From IMG/VR virus record IMGVR_UViG_3300005957_000052, positions 1-39,804 of that record: a stretch of DNA of 39,804 nucleotides. One strand, 5' to 3'. The position numbers were made by a program, and so were the translations under genes. Positions 1 through 6,289 of the stretch are shown one piece after another. The first letter of the stretch is position 1, and each line of letters starts with the position of its first letter. This DNA comes from a virus. A model generated the notes under the pieces. That model made no database searches. It saw only the letters and a list, made by a program, of their open reading frames with translations, and had not been told where the DNA came from.

Positions 1-291
1 ATGACGATCATCTACAGATGGGACAGCTGGGTGCTTCGTCAGGCATGCCGGGCGCTCAACGCGATCCATGATCAGGCCAGGCGGATCGACCCCTCGATCG
101 ACACCGAGGTCTACCGCCCCGAACGCCTGGACGGCGTGAGCCACCGCGAGCTCGTCGATCTGCTCTGCGAGGCGAGGCAGCGGCTGGAAGGCGCCCGGGC
201 TGGAAGCGCGACGTCGCGCTCTCGAGCGCGGGAGCGACACGACATGACGCAGCCGCCCATGACGGGCCTTCTCCTCGACGTGAGCGCGTGA
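1..291 (+). CDS. Small hypothetical early protein (96 aa)
   Basis: The reading frame opens with ATG on the first base of the window, so the true start could lie further upstream. The product is 96 aa, predicted mainly helical in its first 65 residues (around LVDLLCEARQRLEG), with a basic, low-complexity tail (SRSRARERHD). I do not recognise a family. Its stop overlaps the GTG start of the next gene (GTGATG at 288-293), so the two are probably translationally coupled. It is the first gene of the early block that runs through the CsrA-like and primase genes, which suggests an early or regulatory role, but nothing in the sequence shows this directly. Confidence 0.5.
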   Translation: MTIIYRWDSWVLRQACRALNAIHDQARRIDPSIDTEVYRPERLDGVSHRELVDLLCEARQRLEGARAGSATSRSRARERHDMTQPPMTGLLLDVSA

Positions 292-863
292 TGCTGGCGC
301 CGAAGCACACCCCGGAGCATCGGCACGCCTGGCCCACACCGGAGTCGGTCGCCAGCAAGCTCGGCCCGACGGTCGACCCCCAGGCGGACGCCTGGGCGTT
401 CGTCAAGGAGCGTTGCTCCTTCGGCCGCGAGGCGATGCTCGAGGCGTTCGTCGCCTTCCAGACGTTCCGAACGTGGGAGGTCGACCGCATGAGCGAGATT
501 CAGGCGTTCGCGCTGCACTTTGGGCGCGGTCGGAGGACGCTCTTCAAGTGGAAGTCGGCGTCGGGGTTCATTGACTCCGATCGGTCCCAGGCCATTCGGC
601 GAGGGGTCGCCGAAAGTGCACAAAGTGCACTTCGGACAGATACCGAACTTCCGGAACGATCCACCTGGCGGGCGTGCGGTCAGATGGACCTGCCCTTCGG
701 CGTCGGCTTCGTCGACGACCTTCAGCGCGCGGGCGAGAGCCTGATCGACGCGGCCCACCGCCTCGGCGAGCTGTCAGACGCCCACCGCCGCGCCTTCCGC
801 GCGAGCTGCCAGAGCGTGCGCGATCTGGTCGAGCGGTGCCTGGCGCTGGCGGGCGACTCGTGA
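288..863 (+). CDS. Hypothetical protein with a possible helix-turn-helix
   Basis: A 191-aa product; translation can begin at GTG 288 or at the adjacent ATG 291. Residues about 69-91 (EIQAFALHFGRGRRTLFKWK) have the look of a helix-turn-helix followed by the W-K seen at the end of recognition helices in excisionases and small terminases. The rest of the protein is helical, and the C-terminal part (RASCQSVRDLVERCLALAG) could pair as a helix. No family is recognised. Its TGA overlaps the GTG of the CsrA-like gene by four bases. A role as an early DNA-binding regulator or replication accessory is inferred from the motif and position only. Confidence 0.55.
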   Translation: MMLAPKHTPEHRHAWPTPESVASKLGPTVDPQADAWAFVKERCSFGREAMLEAFVAFQTFRTWEVDRMSEIQAFALHFGRGRRTLFKWKSASGFIDSDRSQAIRRGVAESAQSALRTDTELPERSTWRACGQMDLPFGVGFVDDLQRAGESLIDAAHRLGELSDAHRRAFRASCQSVRDLVERCLALAGDS

Positions 864-1096
864 GCGCCCCGGGCCAGGCGGGCGATCCCAGCGACCTCGG
901 ACGCCTGACGCTGACGAGGCGCGAGGGCGAGCGGATCGTGATCGAGACCGTCGACGGCATGGTGACGCTGCACGTCGGCAAGATGCAGAAGAACTCACAC
1001 GGTCGCGGTCGCGTGAGGATCGCCCTCGACGCGCCGAAGAGCGTGCGCATCGTGCGCGAGGAGCTGGTCGAGCCCGCCCGGAAGCGCACGGGCTGA
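860..1096 (+). CDS. csrA: CsrA-family RNA-binding translational regulator
   Basis: This 78-aa protein matches the CsrA/RsmA fold signature. After a 14-residue N-terminal extension it reads RLTLTRREGERIVI, equivalent to the conserved LILTRRVGE start of CsrA, and it continues to RIALDAPKSVRIVREEL (53-69), equivalent to the RIGV-APK-V-V-HREEI block. The arginines that contact RNA in CsrA (family R6/R7 and R44) are kept here as R20/R21 and R66. The strand 3-4 loop carries a longer basic insert (KMQKNSHGRGR). CsrA dimers bind GGA motifs in mRNA leaders and usually block ribosome access. The start is GTG 860, overlapping the upstream TGA; a longer upstream extension in this frame is an overlap artefact. 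The gene precedes the primase, so it is probably expressed early. Targets could be phage or host transcripts. Confidence 0.85.
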   Translation: MSAPGQAGDPSDLGRLTLTRREGERIVIETVDGMVTLHVGKMQKNSHGRGRVRIALDAPKSVRIVREELVEPARKRTG

Positions 1097-1121
1097 TCTC
1101 AGCAGCAGGGAGGGCTGCGGC

Positions 1122-3920
1122 GTGGGCTGGAAACACTTCCGGCGAGGGGTCGCGTGCCCCGTCTGCGGGGACGACAACGAGTGGTGCTCGGAGACCGACG
1201 ACGCGGCGCCCGGCGAGGCCGGCTACCGCGTGCGGTGCATGCGGGCGGACAGCGCTCCGGGCTGGACGAAGATCCCGTCCAAGGCTCGCCAGGGCGGCAC
1301 CTTCGTTCCGGACGGCGCTCCGCAGTCCTGCCCGGCCGACCGCGAGCGGATCGAGCGCGAGAAGCTCAAGGCCAGGAAGCAGAGCGACGACGCGAGGCAG
1401 CGCGCTCGCGAGCTGTACGCGGCCGCCAGGCCGCTTGAGCGCGGGGACCGGGCGAGCGAGTACCTCGCGTCTCGAGGCCTGAGCGTCCCGGGCGAGCTCG
1501 TTCCGTCGCTTCGCTTCGATCCCGCGTGCGACTATCGCCCGACGCCGGGCGCTCGAGACGCTTACGACCAGCGCGCCATGATCGCCGGCCGCCAGGGGTG
1601 GCCCGTCGAGAGCGACGGACGCCCCCGCAGCCGCCCGACCCCGTGCCTGGTGTGCGCCGCGACCGACCCCGAGACGGGTCGCGTCAGCGCCGTCCAGCGG
1701 ATCTACCTCCACCCGCGCGAGGGCGAGCGCGGCAAGCTGCCCATGCCCGACGCCAAGAAGATGCTCGGGAGGATGGATCACTCCGCCGTCCGTCTCATGC
1801 GCGAGGGCGCGCAGGGCGTCGCCGGCGAGATCGTCATCCTCTGCGAGGGCGTGGAGACGGGGCTCGCCCTCTGGCTGGCGACTGGGATGACCGTGTTCGC
1901 GTGCGTCTCGACGGCGGGCCTGCGCGACGTGCGGATGCCCAGCGGCCAGCGGCCGGCCAAGGTGATCATCGCCGCCGACCGCGACGCGTGGGACGAGCAG
2001 GGCCGATGCCACCCGGGGCTCGAGGCCGCGACGCGATGCGCCGCCCGCATGAGCGTGGTCTGCGGGGACGTCAAGATCGCGCTGCCCCCGATCCCCCAGG
2101 GTGTTCGGCTGGCCCGGCGGACGCCCGCCGCCGTCAAGAGCGTCGACTGGCTCGACGTCTACTCGAGCAGCGACTACGGGCCCGAGCGCGTTCGCGAGCT
2201 CGTCCTCGGCGCCTGCGTGGCCCCTGACGATGAGCGGATCGCGACCGCCCTTGCGCCGCCCGACGGCGTCCCGCCGGCTAAGGACGGCGCATCAGGGGGA
2301 GGGGGCGCCAAGGACGACGGACGCTACGTCGACGCGCGCCGCGTGTGGGTGCGAAAGAGCGACCCGATCGACCACGCCGAGCAGTTCCTCAGGACGCCGT
2401 TTCCACCGCGAAAAGACGAAACGTTTGTGCACCCCAGCGGCGCGCCGATGATTCGTCGCTTCGCCGAGACGTGGTGGCGCTACGACGGGCAGCGATACCG
2501 GATGATGAAGGACGAGAAGCTGCGCTCCCTCGCCCAGAACTTCCTGCGCTGGACGGTCGTCGCCAAGGGCAAGCCCGGCGAGGACGGTGAGTACGACTAC
2601 GAGCCCTTCGGCTCGAGTCCGACGCGCGCCGCTTCGCTCGTTCAGCACCTTGCCGGCGTGACGATGCTCGGCGGCCTCGGCGAGGAACCCGAGACGATGC
2701 CGCTCTGGATTCGCGCGACGGGCGAGCCCGACCGCGACGCGCCGCCGCCAGCCAACTGCATCGCGTTCGAGAACGGCATCCTCGACGTCGAGGCCTGGAG
2801 GCGGGGGGAGAAGCGACTGATGCCGCACTCGCCGGGGTGGTTCTGCACGGCGAGGCTCAACTACTGCCTGCCTGAGGACGCGCACCCGACCCGGTCGGAG
2901 CTCGCCTGGGAACGCGCGCCGATCTACCGGCGATTCATCGGGCAGGTGTTCGGCGAGGACACGTCTCGGGACGTTGACGACTTGCACGGGCTCGATCAGA
3001 TCGACCTGTGGCACGAGTGGATCGGGTACTGCATGGTGCCCGACTACAGCGTGCAGGCGGTGCTGGGCATCCAGGGCAACCCGGGCACGGGCAAGGGGAC
3101 GCTGATCCGGGTGTTTCGCAAGCTCTTCGGCGGCGATGATCAGGTCGCATCGACCTCGATGAGCGACCTGGGCGAGAAGTACGGCCTCGAGCCGCTTGTC
3201 GGCAAGCTGGTGGCGATCGACCCGGACGCCGAGTCGGCCTCGCACACGCAGTCCAGGGAGGGCGTCAGTCGGTTGAAGAAGATCAGCGGCGGCGACGCCG
3301 TGCAGGTGCGGCGCATGAGCGAAAAGAGCATCCCGAGCATCCAGCTGCCGGCGAGGTTCACGATCGTCTGCAACGAGCTGCCCTGGATGCCCGACTCGGG
3401 CGGGGCTCTGAAGCGCCGCTTTCGGTGGCTGCACACGCCTCGCCCCGTGCCCCCTGATGAGGTCGATGGCGACCTGGACGCCAAGCTCGCCAAGGAGCTC
3501 GGATGGATCGCCGTGCACGCGCTTGACGGACTCTCGAGGCTTCGGAACCGGATCGAGCGCGGCGGGCCCTCGCTCGTGACGCCGGAGGCGGCGAGGCACG
3601 TCGCCGAGCAGTTCACCGAGAAGACGGCGCCGCTGGCGGCCTTTGTGGAGGAGTGCCTGATCCGCTCGCCGGAGATGGAAGCCACGAAGGACGAGATGTA
3701 TCAGGCCTACCAGCGGTTCTGCGAGGCCGAGGGGATCACGAAGGGCCAGCTGGGCAAGCCTCGCTTCGGGGAGCTGCTGGCGATCGAGTGCCCGTGGATC
3801 GAGAGCGGGCGGATGGGCTCGACCGTCGAGGGGACGGGCAAGCGGCCCCGGCTTTGGCGCCACGTGAGAATCCGAGATGAGTGGCTGCCTCATGGTCGCG
3901 AGGCGTCCACGCCGCTGTAA
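1122..3920 (+). CDS. P4-type primase-helicase (zinc finger, TOPRIM, SF3 helicase)
   Basis: A 932-aa replication protein that should prime and unwind phage DNA. The N-terminus carries a zinc-binding domain (C12, C15, C22, C39), as in DnaG- and P4-type primases. A TOPRIM catalytic domain follows at about 230-330, with the CEGVETGLAL motif (E242) and the metal-binding AADRD motif at 284-288. A long linker leads to a D5/P4-type superfamily 3 helicase: Walker A GNPGTGKGT at 652-660 (K658), Walker B near VAIDPDAE, sensor-1 at TIVCNELPW, and basic ALKRRFRW as the arginine-finger region. Start GTG 1122 is preceded by a purine-rich ribosome site (GCAGGGAGGG). The length fits fused phage primase-helicases. 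No phage DNA polymerase is seen, so host polymerase is presumably recruited. Confidence 0.93.
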   Translation: MGWKHFRRGVACPVCGDDNEWCSETDDAAPGEAGYRVRCMRADSAPGWTKIPSKARQGGTFVPDGAPQSCPADRERIEREKLKARKQSDDARQRARELYAAARPLERGDRASEYLASRGLSVPGELVPSLRFDPACDYRPTPGARDAYDQRAMIAGRQGWPVESDGRPRSRPTPCLVCAATDPETGRVSAVQRIYLHPREGERGKLPMPDAKKMLGRMDHSAVRLMREGAQGVAGEIVILCEGVETGLALWLATGMTVFACVSTAGLRDVRMPSGQRPAKVIIAADRDAWDEQGRCHPGLEAATRCAARMSVVCGDVKIALPPIPQGVRLARRTPAAVKSVDWLDVYSSSDYGPERVRELVLGACVAPDDERIATALAPPDGVPPAKDGASGGGGAKDDGRYVDARRVWVRKSDPIDHAEQFLRTPFPPRKDETFVHPSGAPMIRRFAETWWRYDGQRYRMMKDEKLRSLAQNFLRWTVVAKGKPGEDGEYDYEPFGSSPTRAASLVQHLAGVTMLGGLGEEPETMPLWIRATGEPDRDAPPPANCIAFENGILDVEAWRRGEKRLMPHSPGWFCTARLNYCLPEDAHPTRSELAWERAPIYRRFIGQVFGEDTSRDVDDLHGLDQIDLWHEWIGYCMVPDYSVQAVLGIQGNPGTGKGTLIRVFRKLFGGDDQVASTSMSDLGEKYGLEPLVGKLVAIDPDAESASHTQSREGVSRLKKISGGDAVQVRRMSEKSIPSIQLPARFTIVCNELPWMPDSGGALKRRFRWLHTPRPVPPDEVDGDLDAKLAKELGWIAVHALDGLSRLRNRIERGGPSLVTPEAARHVAEQFTEKTAPLAAFVEECLIRSPEMEATKDEMYQAYQRFCEAEGITKGQLGKPRFGELLAIECPWIESGRMGSTVEGTGKRPRLWRHVRIRDEWLPHGREASTPL

Positions 3921-3991
3921 ACGGCCATCGCTGGGGGGCGAGGCGTCCGGGCGTCCATGCCTTTTTTGCTGGGCTGAGATCTCGGTGTGGA

Positions 3992-4012
3992 ATGTCACGC
4001 ATTGTGTGACAT
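3992..4012. promoter_or_regulatory. Perfect 7-bp inverted repeat, operator candidate
   Basis: ATGTCAC (3992-3998) and GTGACAT (4006-4012) are exact reverse complements separated by the 7 bases GCATTGT, giving centres one helical turn or so apart. This is the usual geometry of a site bound by a dimeric helix-turn-helix repressor. It sits about 70 bases after the primase stop. No protein is shown to bind it; the 70-aa HTH protein at 37824-38036 is one candidate. Confidence 0.45.
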
Positions 4013-4017
4013 CTGCG

Positions 4018-4045
4018 CCCTTTTCCCTCTGGGGGAAGAGAAGGG
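4018..4045 (+). terminator. Imperfect hairpin, possible terminator of the primase operon
   Basis: CCCTTTTCCC (4018-4027) can pair with GGGAA plus AAGGG (4033-4037, 4041-4045), leaving a 3-base GAG bulge and the loop TCTGG. Only two T residues follow, so intrinsic termination would be weak. It is placed about 100 bases after the primase stop and could equally be an RNA structure or a protein-binding site. Confidence 0.3.
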
Positions 4046-4274
4046 TTGGACGCCTGGACGTGAGGGGCTTGGGTCCTTCCAGAGGGGGGTGGCCTAAATG
4101 CGGGTTTTTCGACCTCGAAGGGGGGTGGCGTGGGGTGTTTTGGCGGCGCAACAACGCGACGTCGAGTGCGGCGGCGGTCGAACGGAAGTCTAGAGCGAGC
4201 GCGGACTTAGGGCGCTCATCGCGAGCGGCGCCCGCGGCGGTTGAGAAAATGCGCAACGCGTCGTCTCGAAGATC

Positions 4275-4303
4275 TTGATCCTCTGTTGCGTCTGTTGTAT
4301 CTT
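4275..4303 (+). promoter_or_regulatory. Sigma-70-like promoter for the 4435-8243 gene block
   Basis: TTGATC (4275-4280) and TATCTT (4298-4303) match four of six bases each of the -35 and -10 consensus and are separated by the optimal 17 bases. Transcription would start near 4310, inside the palindrome GGCGGTGACCGCC, giving a leader of about 125 bases to the first proposed start. It is the best plus-strand promoter candidate seen in the window. Confidence 0.45.
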
Positions 4304-4306
4304 TCA

Positions 4307-4319
4307 GGCGGTGACCGCC
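4307..4319. promoter_or_regulatory. 13-bp palindrome at the predicted transcription start
   Basis: GGCGGT (4307-4312), a central G, then ACCGCC (4314-4319) form a perfect dyad. It begins 4 bases after the predicted -10 hexamer, so a bound protein would block initiation or early elongation. An RNA hairpin role is less likely because the loop would be only one base. Repressor identity is unknown. Confidence 0.4.
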
Positions 4320-4434
4320 AGGCGACGGCTTCATCACCCGTCGCCGCAGCTGCGAAGGAACGCGGCAAGGCTCGCGCCCGCTCCCGCCAAGGCTTTGGCG
4401 TCTCGCGGGTTGCGCGCCTCTCTGCCCGGCGGTC

Positions 4435-4824
4435 ATGCGCATCCTCCGTCATCGCGCCTGTTCCTGTCATCACGCGCCAGCTCGCCGCCACGTCGCGGTC
4501 TCGCTCGCGCCCTGCGATCGTCGGCGCCCTCCCGCAGCGCGCACGTCCGCCGTTGAGTCGGCGTCGCGCCCGACGATCGCGCCCGCGGGGCGCCGCGCGT
4601 CACGCGGCCCCGCTCGGCTCGCCTGGCTGCTCGCCTGGGGCGCCGTCGTCCTCGCCGCGTGGTTTGGGCTCGCGTGGTGGGTCGATCCCGTCCTGCCCGC
4701 GGCCGCGGGCCGCTGGATCGTCGTGGCGTGGGCCTCGTGGCTCGCGGCCTCGCTGCTGGCGTTTGCGCTCTCCGGTTCATCCGGCGAGCGCGAGGTCCTG
4801 TCCGGCGACGGGGGCCCGCGATGA
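4435..4824 (+). CDS. Small membrane protein with two predicted transmembrane helices
   Basis: A 129-aa frame whose supported part is the C-terminal half. Two hydrophobic stretches, about 62-80 (LAWLLAWGAVVLAAWFGLAW) and 92-112 (WIVVAWASWLAASLLAFALS), are separated by a short loop. The N-terminal 55 residues are basic and low in complexity, and the start ATG 4435 has no clear ribosome site, so the true start may be later. The stop overlaps the next ATG as ATGA (4821-4824). A holin-like or exclusion role is conceivable for any small two-helix phage protein, but the location beside replication-type genes gives no support. Confidence 0.45.
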   Translation: MRILRHRACSCHHAPARRHVAVSLAPCDRRRPPAARTSAVESASRPTIAPAGRRASRGPARLAWLLAWGAVVLAAWFGLAWWVDPVLPAAAGRWIVVAWASWLAASLLAFALSGSSGEREVLSGDGGPR

Positions 4825-5210
4825 CGCCGCCTCCCGCCCCGACGATGACCTCGATCGTCGACGCCGTGTGCGAGTCGATCGGCCTGCGGCCCTCGCTCGT
4901 CTGGGCCTCGACGCCCACGCGCGGCAACGGCAAGAACGACCCGATCGTCATCGCCCGCCAGCTCGCCTGCCTGCTCGGCCGCGAGCTGACGCCGCTGACC
5001 TACGTCATGATCGCCGCCGGCACGGGCTACCGCACGGGACAGAGCGCGGTGCTCGCGGTTCGCCGCGCCCAGGAGCGCGTCCGCGGCGACGAGCCCCTGC
5101 TCGCGGTGGGCGACGGCCGCCTCTCCCTGACGACGACGCGGGCCGTCCTCGGCGGCGCCCGCCGCATCCTCGCCGCCCGCGGGCTGCGGGGAGAGGGGGC
5201 CGCCGCGTGA
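4821..5210 (+). CDS. DnaA domain IV-like DNA-binding protein
   Basis: A 129-aa protein whose residues about 10-90 resemble the DNA-binding domain IV of the replication initiator DnaA. An N-terminal helix (TSIVDAVCESIGLRPSLVWA) is followed by VIARQLACLLGRELTPLT at 43-60, equivalent to the DnaA block around R-x-R-Q-x-A-x-x-L. Then comes AAGTGYRTGQSAVLAVRRAQ, which takes the place of the signature GRDHTTV and its following helix. The DHT residues that read DnaA boxes are replaced by TGQ, so target specificity probably differs. There is no AAA+ domain, so it cannot be an ATP-driven initiator alone. The start ATG overlaps the upstream stop and its own stop overlaps the next GTG. It may mark or regulate the nearby origin-like region. 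Confidence 0.6.
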   Translation: MTPPPAPTMTSIVDAVCESIGLRPSLVWASTPTRGNGKNDPIVIARQLACLLGRELTPLTYVMIAAGTGYRTGQSAVLAVRRAQERVRGDEPLLAVGDGRLSLTTTRAVLGGARRILAARGLRGEGAAA

Positions 5211-5575
5211 GCGTCTCCGCCGCCGAGGTCGTGGAGCTGGTCGCCGAGACGCTGGGCGTCCCGCCCGAGGTCGCGAGCCGCCGGCCGGGCGTCGGTCGCC
5301 CGAGCGACCGGGCGTCGATCTTCCGGGCGGTCGCCGCGTCGCTCCTGCGTCGTCACCTCGCCCTGCCGTGGGCGGAGGTCGCCGAGGAGATCGGCCTGGC
5401 GACTGCCGAGTCGGCGACCAAGGCCGCGGCGCGCTGCCGCCGCCGGTGCGCCGCCGGCGAGGATGTCTCGGTCCGGGTCGGCGGCCGCCGGTCCGTGCGT
5501 CCGCTGCGCGACGTCGTGCTCGTCCTGGACGCGGAGCTTGACCGCCGCCGCCGGCGCGGGAAGGGGGCGGCGTGA
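5207..5575 (+). CDS. Second, diverged DnaA domain IV-like protein
   Basis: A 122-aa product from GTG 5207. Residues about 6-80 follow the same plan as the neighbour: helix AAEVVELVAETLGVPPEV, basic turn, a helix ASIFRAVAASLLRRHLALPW, then AEVAEEIGLATAESATKAAA in the position of the DnaA helix-turn-helix and final helix. Similarity is weaker than for the upstream protein, and a general HTH protein is the alternative. The C-terminal 40 residues are basic (DAELDRRRRRGKGAA). Overlapping GTGA junctions on both sides tie it to the same operon. The pair may have arisen by duplication; that is an inference from shared layout. Confidence 0.5.
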   Translation: MSVSAAEVVELVAETLGVPPEVASRRPGVGRPSDRASIFRAVAASLLRRHLALPWAEVAEEIGLATAESATKAAARCRRRCAAGEDVSVRVGGRRSVRPLRDVVLVLDAELDRRRRRGKGAA

Positions 5576-5772
5576 GCGACTGGTCGCGACTGCTCGACGA
5601 GCTCCTCGAGGTCGAGGGCGCCCTGCCCGCCTCGGCCGCGACGCTCCTCCGCTCGCTCGCGCGGCAGCGCGACGAGCACCTTGTCGGCTGGGAGCCGACG
5701 GCCGGGCAGCGCAGCGCGCTGCGTTCGATCCACCACGAGCACGAGCAGCGCCTGCTCGCGGGGGAGGCGTGA
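5572..5772 (+). CDS. Small hypothetical protein (66 aa)
   Basis: A 66-aa, probably all-helical acidic/basic protein starting at GTG 5572 and overlapping the preceding stop by four bases. The sequence (SDWSRLLDELLEVEGALP at the start, RSIHHEHEQRLLAGEA at the end) shows no motif that I recognise. It sits between the DnaA-like and sigma-like genes and shares a TGATG junction with the latter at 5770-5774, so it is part of the same coupled unit. Confidence 0.5.
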   Translation: MSDWSRLLDELLEVEGALPASAATLLRSLARQRDEHLVGWEPTAGQRSALRSIHHEHEQRLLAGEA

Positions 5773-6047
5773 TGCGTCCCGTCCGCTCGATCCGCCTCCA
5801 CGACCGAACCGCCGAGCCCTCACGCCCGCCGGCGCGCCGCTACGAGCGCACGGTCTGCCCCGCGACGACGCTCGAGGACCTGCTCGCGAAGGTGATCGCG
5901 GGGGCGACGCTGAGCGTCGAGGAGACGGCGCTGTGGCTCGGGCTGCCGCCGCAGACGGTGCGCGACGCCGAGCGCCGGGCGCGCCGCAAGATCGCCGCCG
6001 CGTTCGCGGAGCGCCACCCCACCCAGCTCGCGGAGGCGCTCGCGTGA
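5772..6047 (+). CDS. Sigma-70 region 4-like helix-turn-helix protein
   Basis: A 91-aa protein. Residues 47-75 (LSVEETALWLGLPPQTVRDA followed by ERRARRKI) match the pattern of sigma factor region 4: a first helix with E-E-T-A, the turn L-G-L-P, a recognition helix with T-V, and a basic R-x-R-K-I tail. In sigma factors this region binds the -35 element. No region 2 is present, so it is not a full sigma factor. It could be a phage transcription regulator or a HTH of another type. The start ATG shares one base with the previous stop. Confidence 0.5.
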   Translation: MRPVRSIRLHDRTAEPSRPPARRYERTVCPATTLEDLLAKVIAGATLSVEETALWLGLPPQTVRDAERRARRKIAAAFAERHPTQLAEALA

Positions 6048-6289
6048 ACCATTCCGTCTCCACCGCCGCCGGGACGACTACCGTGCGCTACGGGCGCCGC
6101 ATCGTCAGCATGCACGCGCTCGAGTGGCATCACTGGGCGCCGACGCCGCTGCTCAGGCGTCGGATGCTCCGCCGCCGCCGGCGCGTCCAGCGGCTCCCGC
6201 TCGGCGTGATCGGACAGCTCGAGGCGATCTTCGACCGAGAGGTCAGGCCGCTGACGCCCGCGCAGCGGAGAGATCGGGGCCTGGCGTGA
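6044..6289 (+). CDS. Small basic hypothetical protein (81 aa)
   Basis: An 81-aa, strongly basic product from GTG 6044, with an arginine cluster in the middle (LLRRRMLRRRRRVQRLPLG) and a C-terminus LTPAQRRDRGLA. No family is recognised. The charge suggests nucleic-acid contact. It overlaps the previous stop and the next GTG start by four bases each, which supports it as an expressed gene even though the sequence alone is unremarkable. Confidence 0.45.
   Translation: MNHSVSTAAGTTTVRYGRRIVSMHALEWHHWAPTPLLRRRMLRRRRRVQRLPLGVIGQLEAIFDREVRPLTPAQRRDRGLA

Larger units (their letters stand above)
3898..4060. repeat. Repeated GGCGTCCA octamers, iteron-like
   Basis: The 11-mer GCGAGGCGTCC occurs at 3898-3908, inside the last codons of the primase gene, and again at 3938-3948. 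The octamer GGCGTCCA occurs at 3902-3909 and 3950-3957 and inverted (TGGACGCC) at 4047-4054. A near copy lies at 3942-3949, and a partial TGGACG at 4055-4060. Clustered short repeats beside a replication initiation gene resemble iterons or operator arrays. Function is inferred; in GC-rich DNA some chance repetition is expected. Confidence 0.4.
3921..4434. other. Gene-free control region between primase and the small-gene block
   Basis: About 514 bases with no convincing gene. Base composition is less uniformly GC-rich than the surroundings, with T and A runs such as CCTTTTTTG near 3959. The region holds repeated GGCGTCC octamers, a 7-bp dyad (3992-4012), an imperfect hairpin (4018-4045), a promoter-like element (4275-4303) and a 13-bp palindrome (4307-4319). 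The small frames that cross it lack a ribosome site and give low-complexity, basic translations. It is the best candidate in the window for a replication origin or transcriptional switch. Confidence 0.55.

Noticed and set aside
3877-4278. A 133-codon frame crossing the primase stop and the control region
   Set aside because: No ribosome site, a start inside the primase gene, and a translation without structure. The bases fit a regulatory region better.
4241-5206. Extension of the second DnaA-like frame upstream to 4241, giving a 444-aa protein
   Set aside because: The upstream part would overlap the promoter, the palindrome and two better-supported genes in another frame, and its translation is low-complexity Arg/Ala/Pro. 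GTG 5207 with its four-base overlap is the better start.
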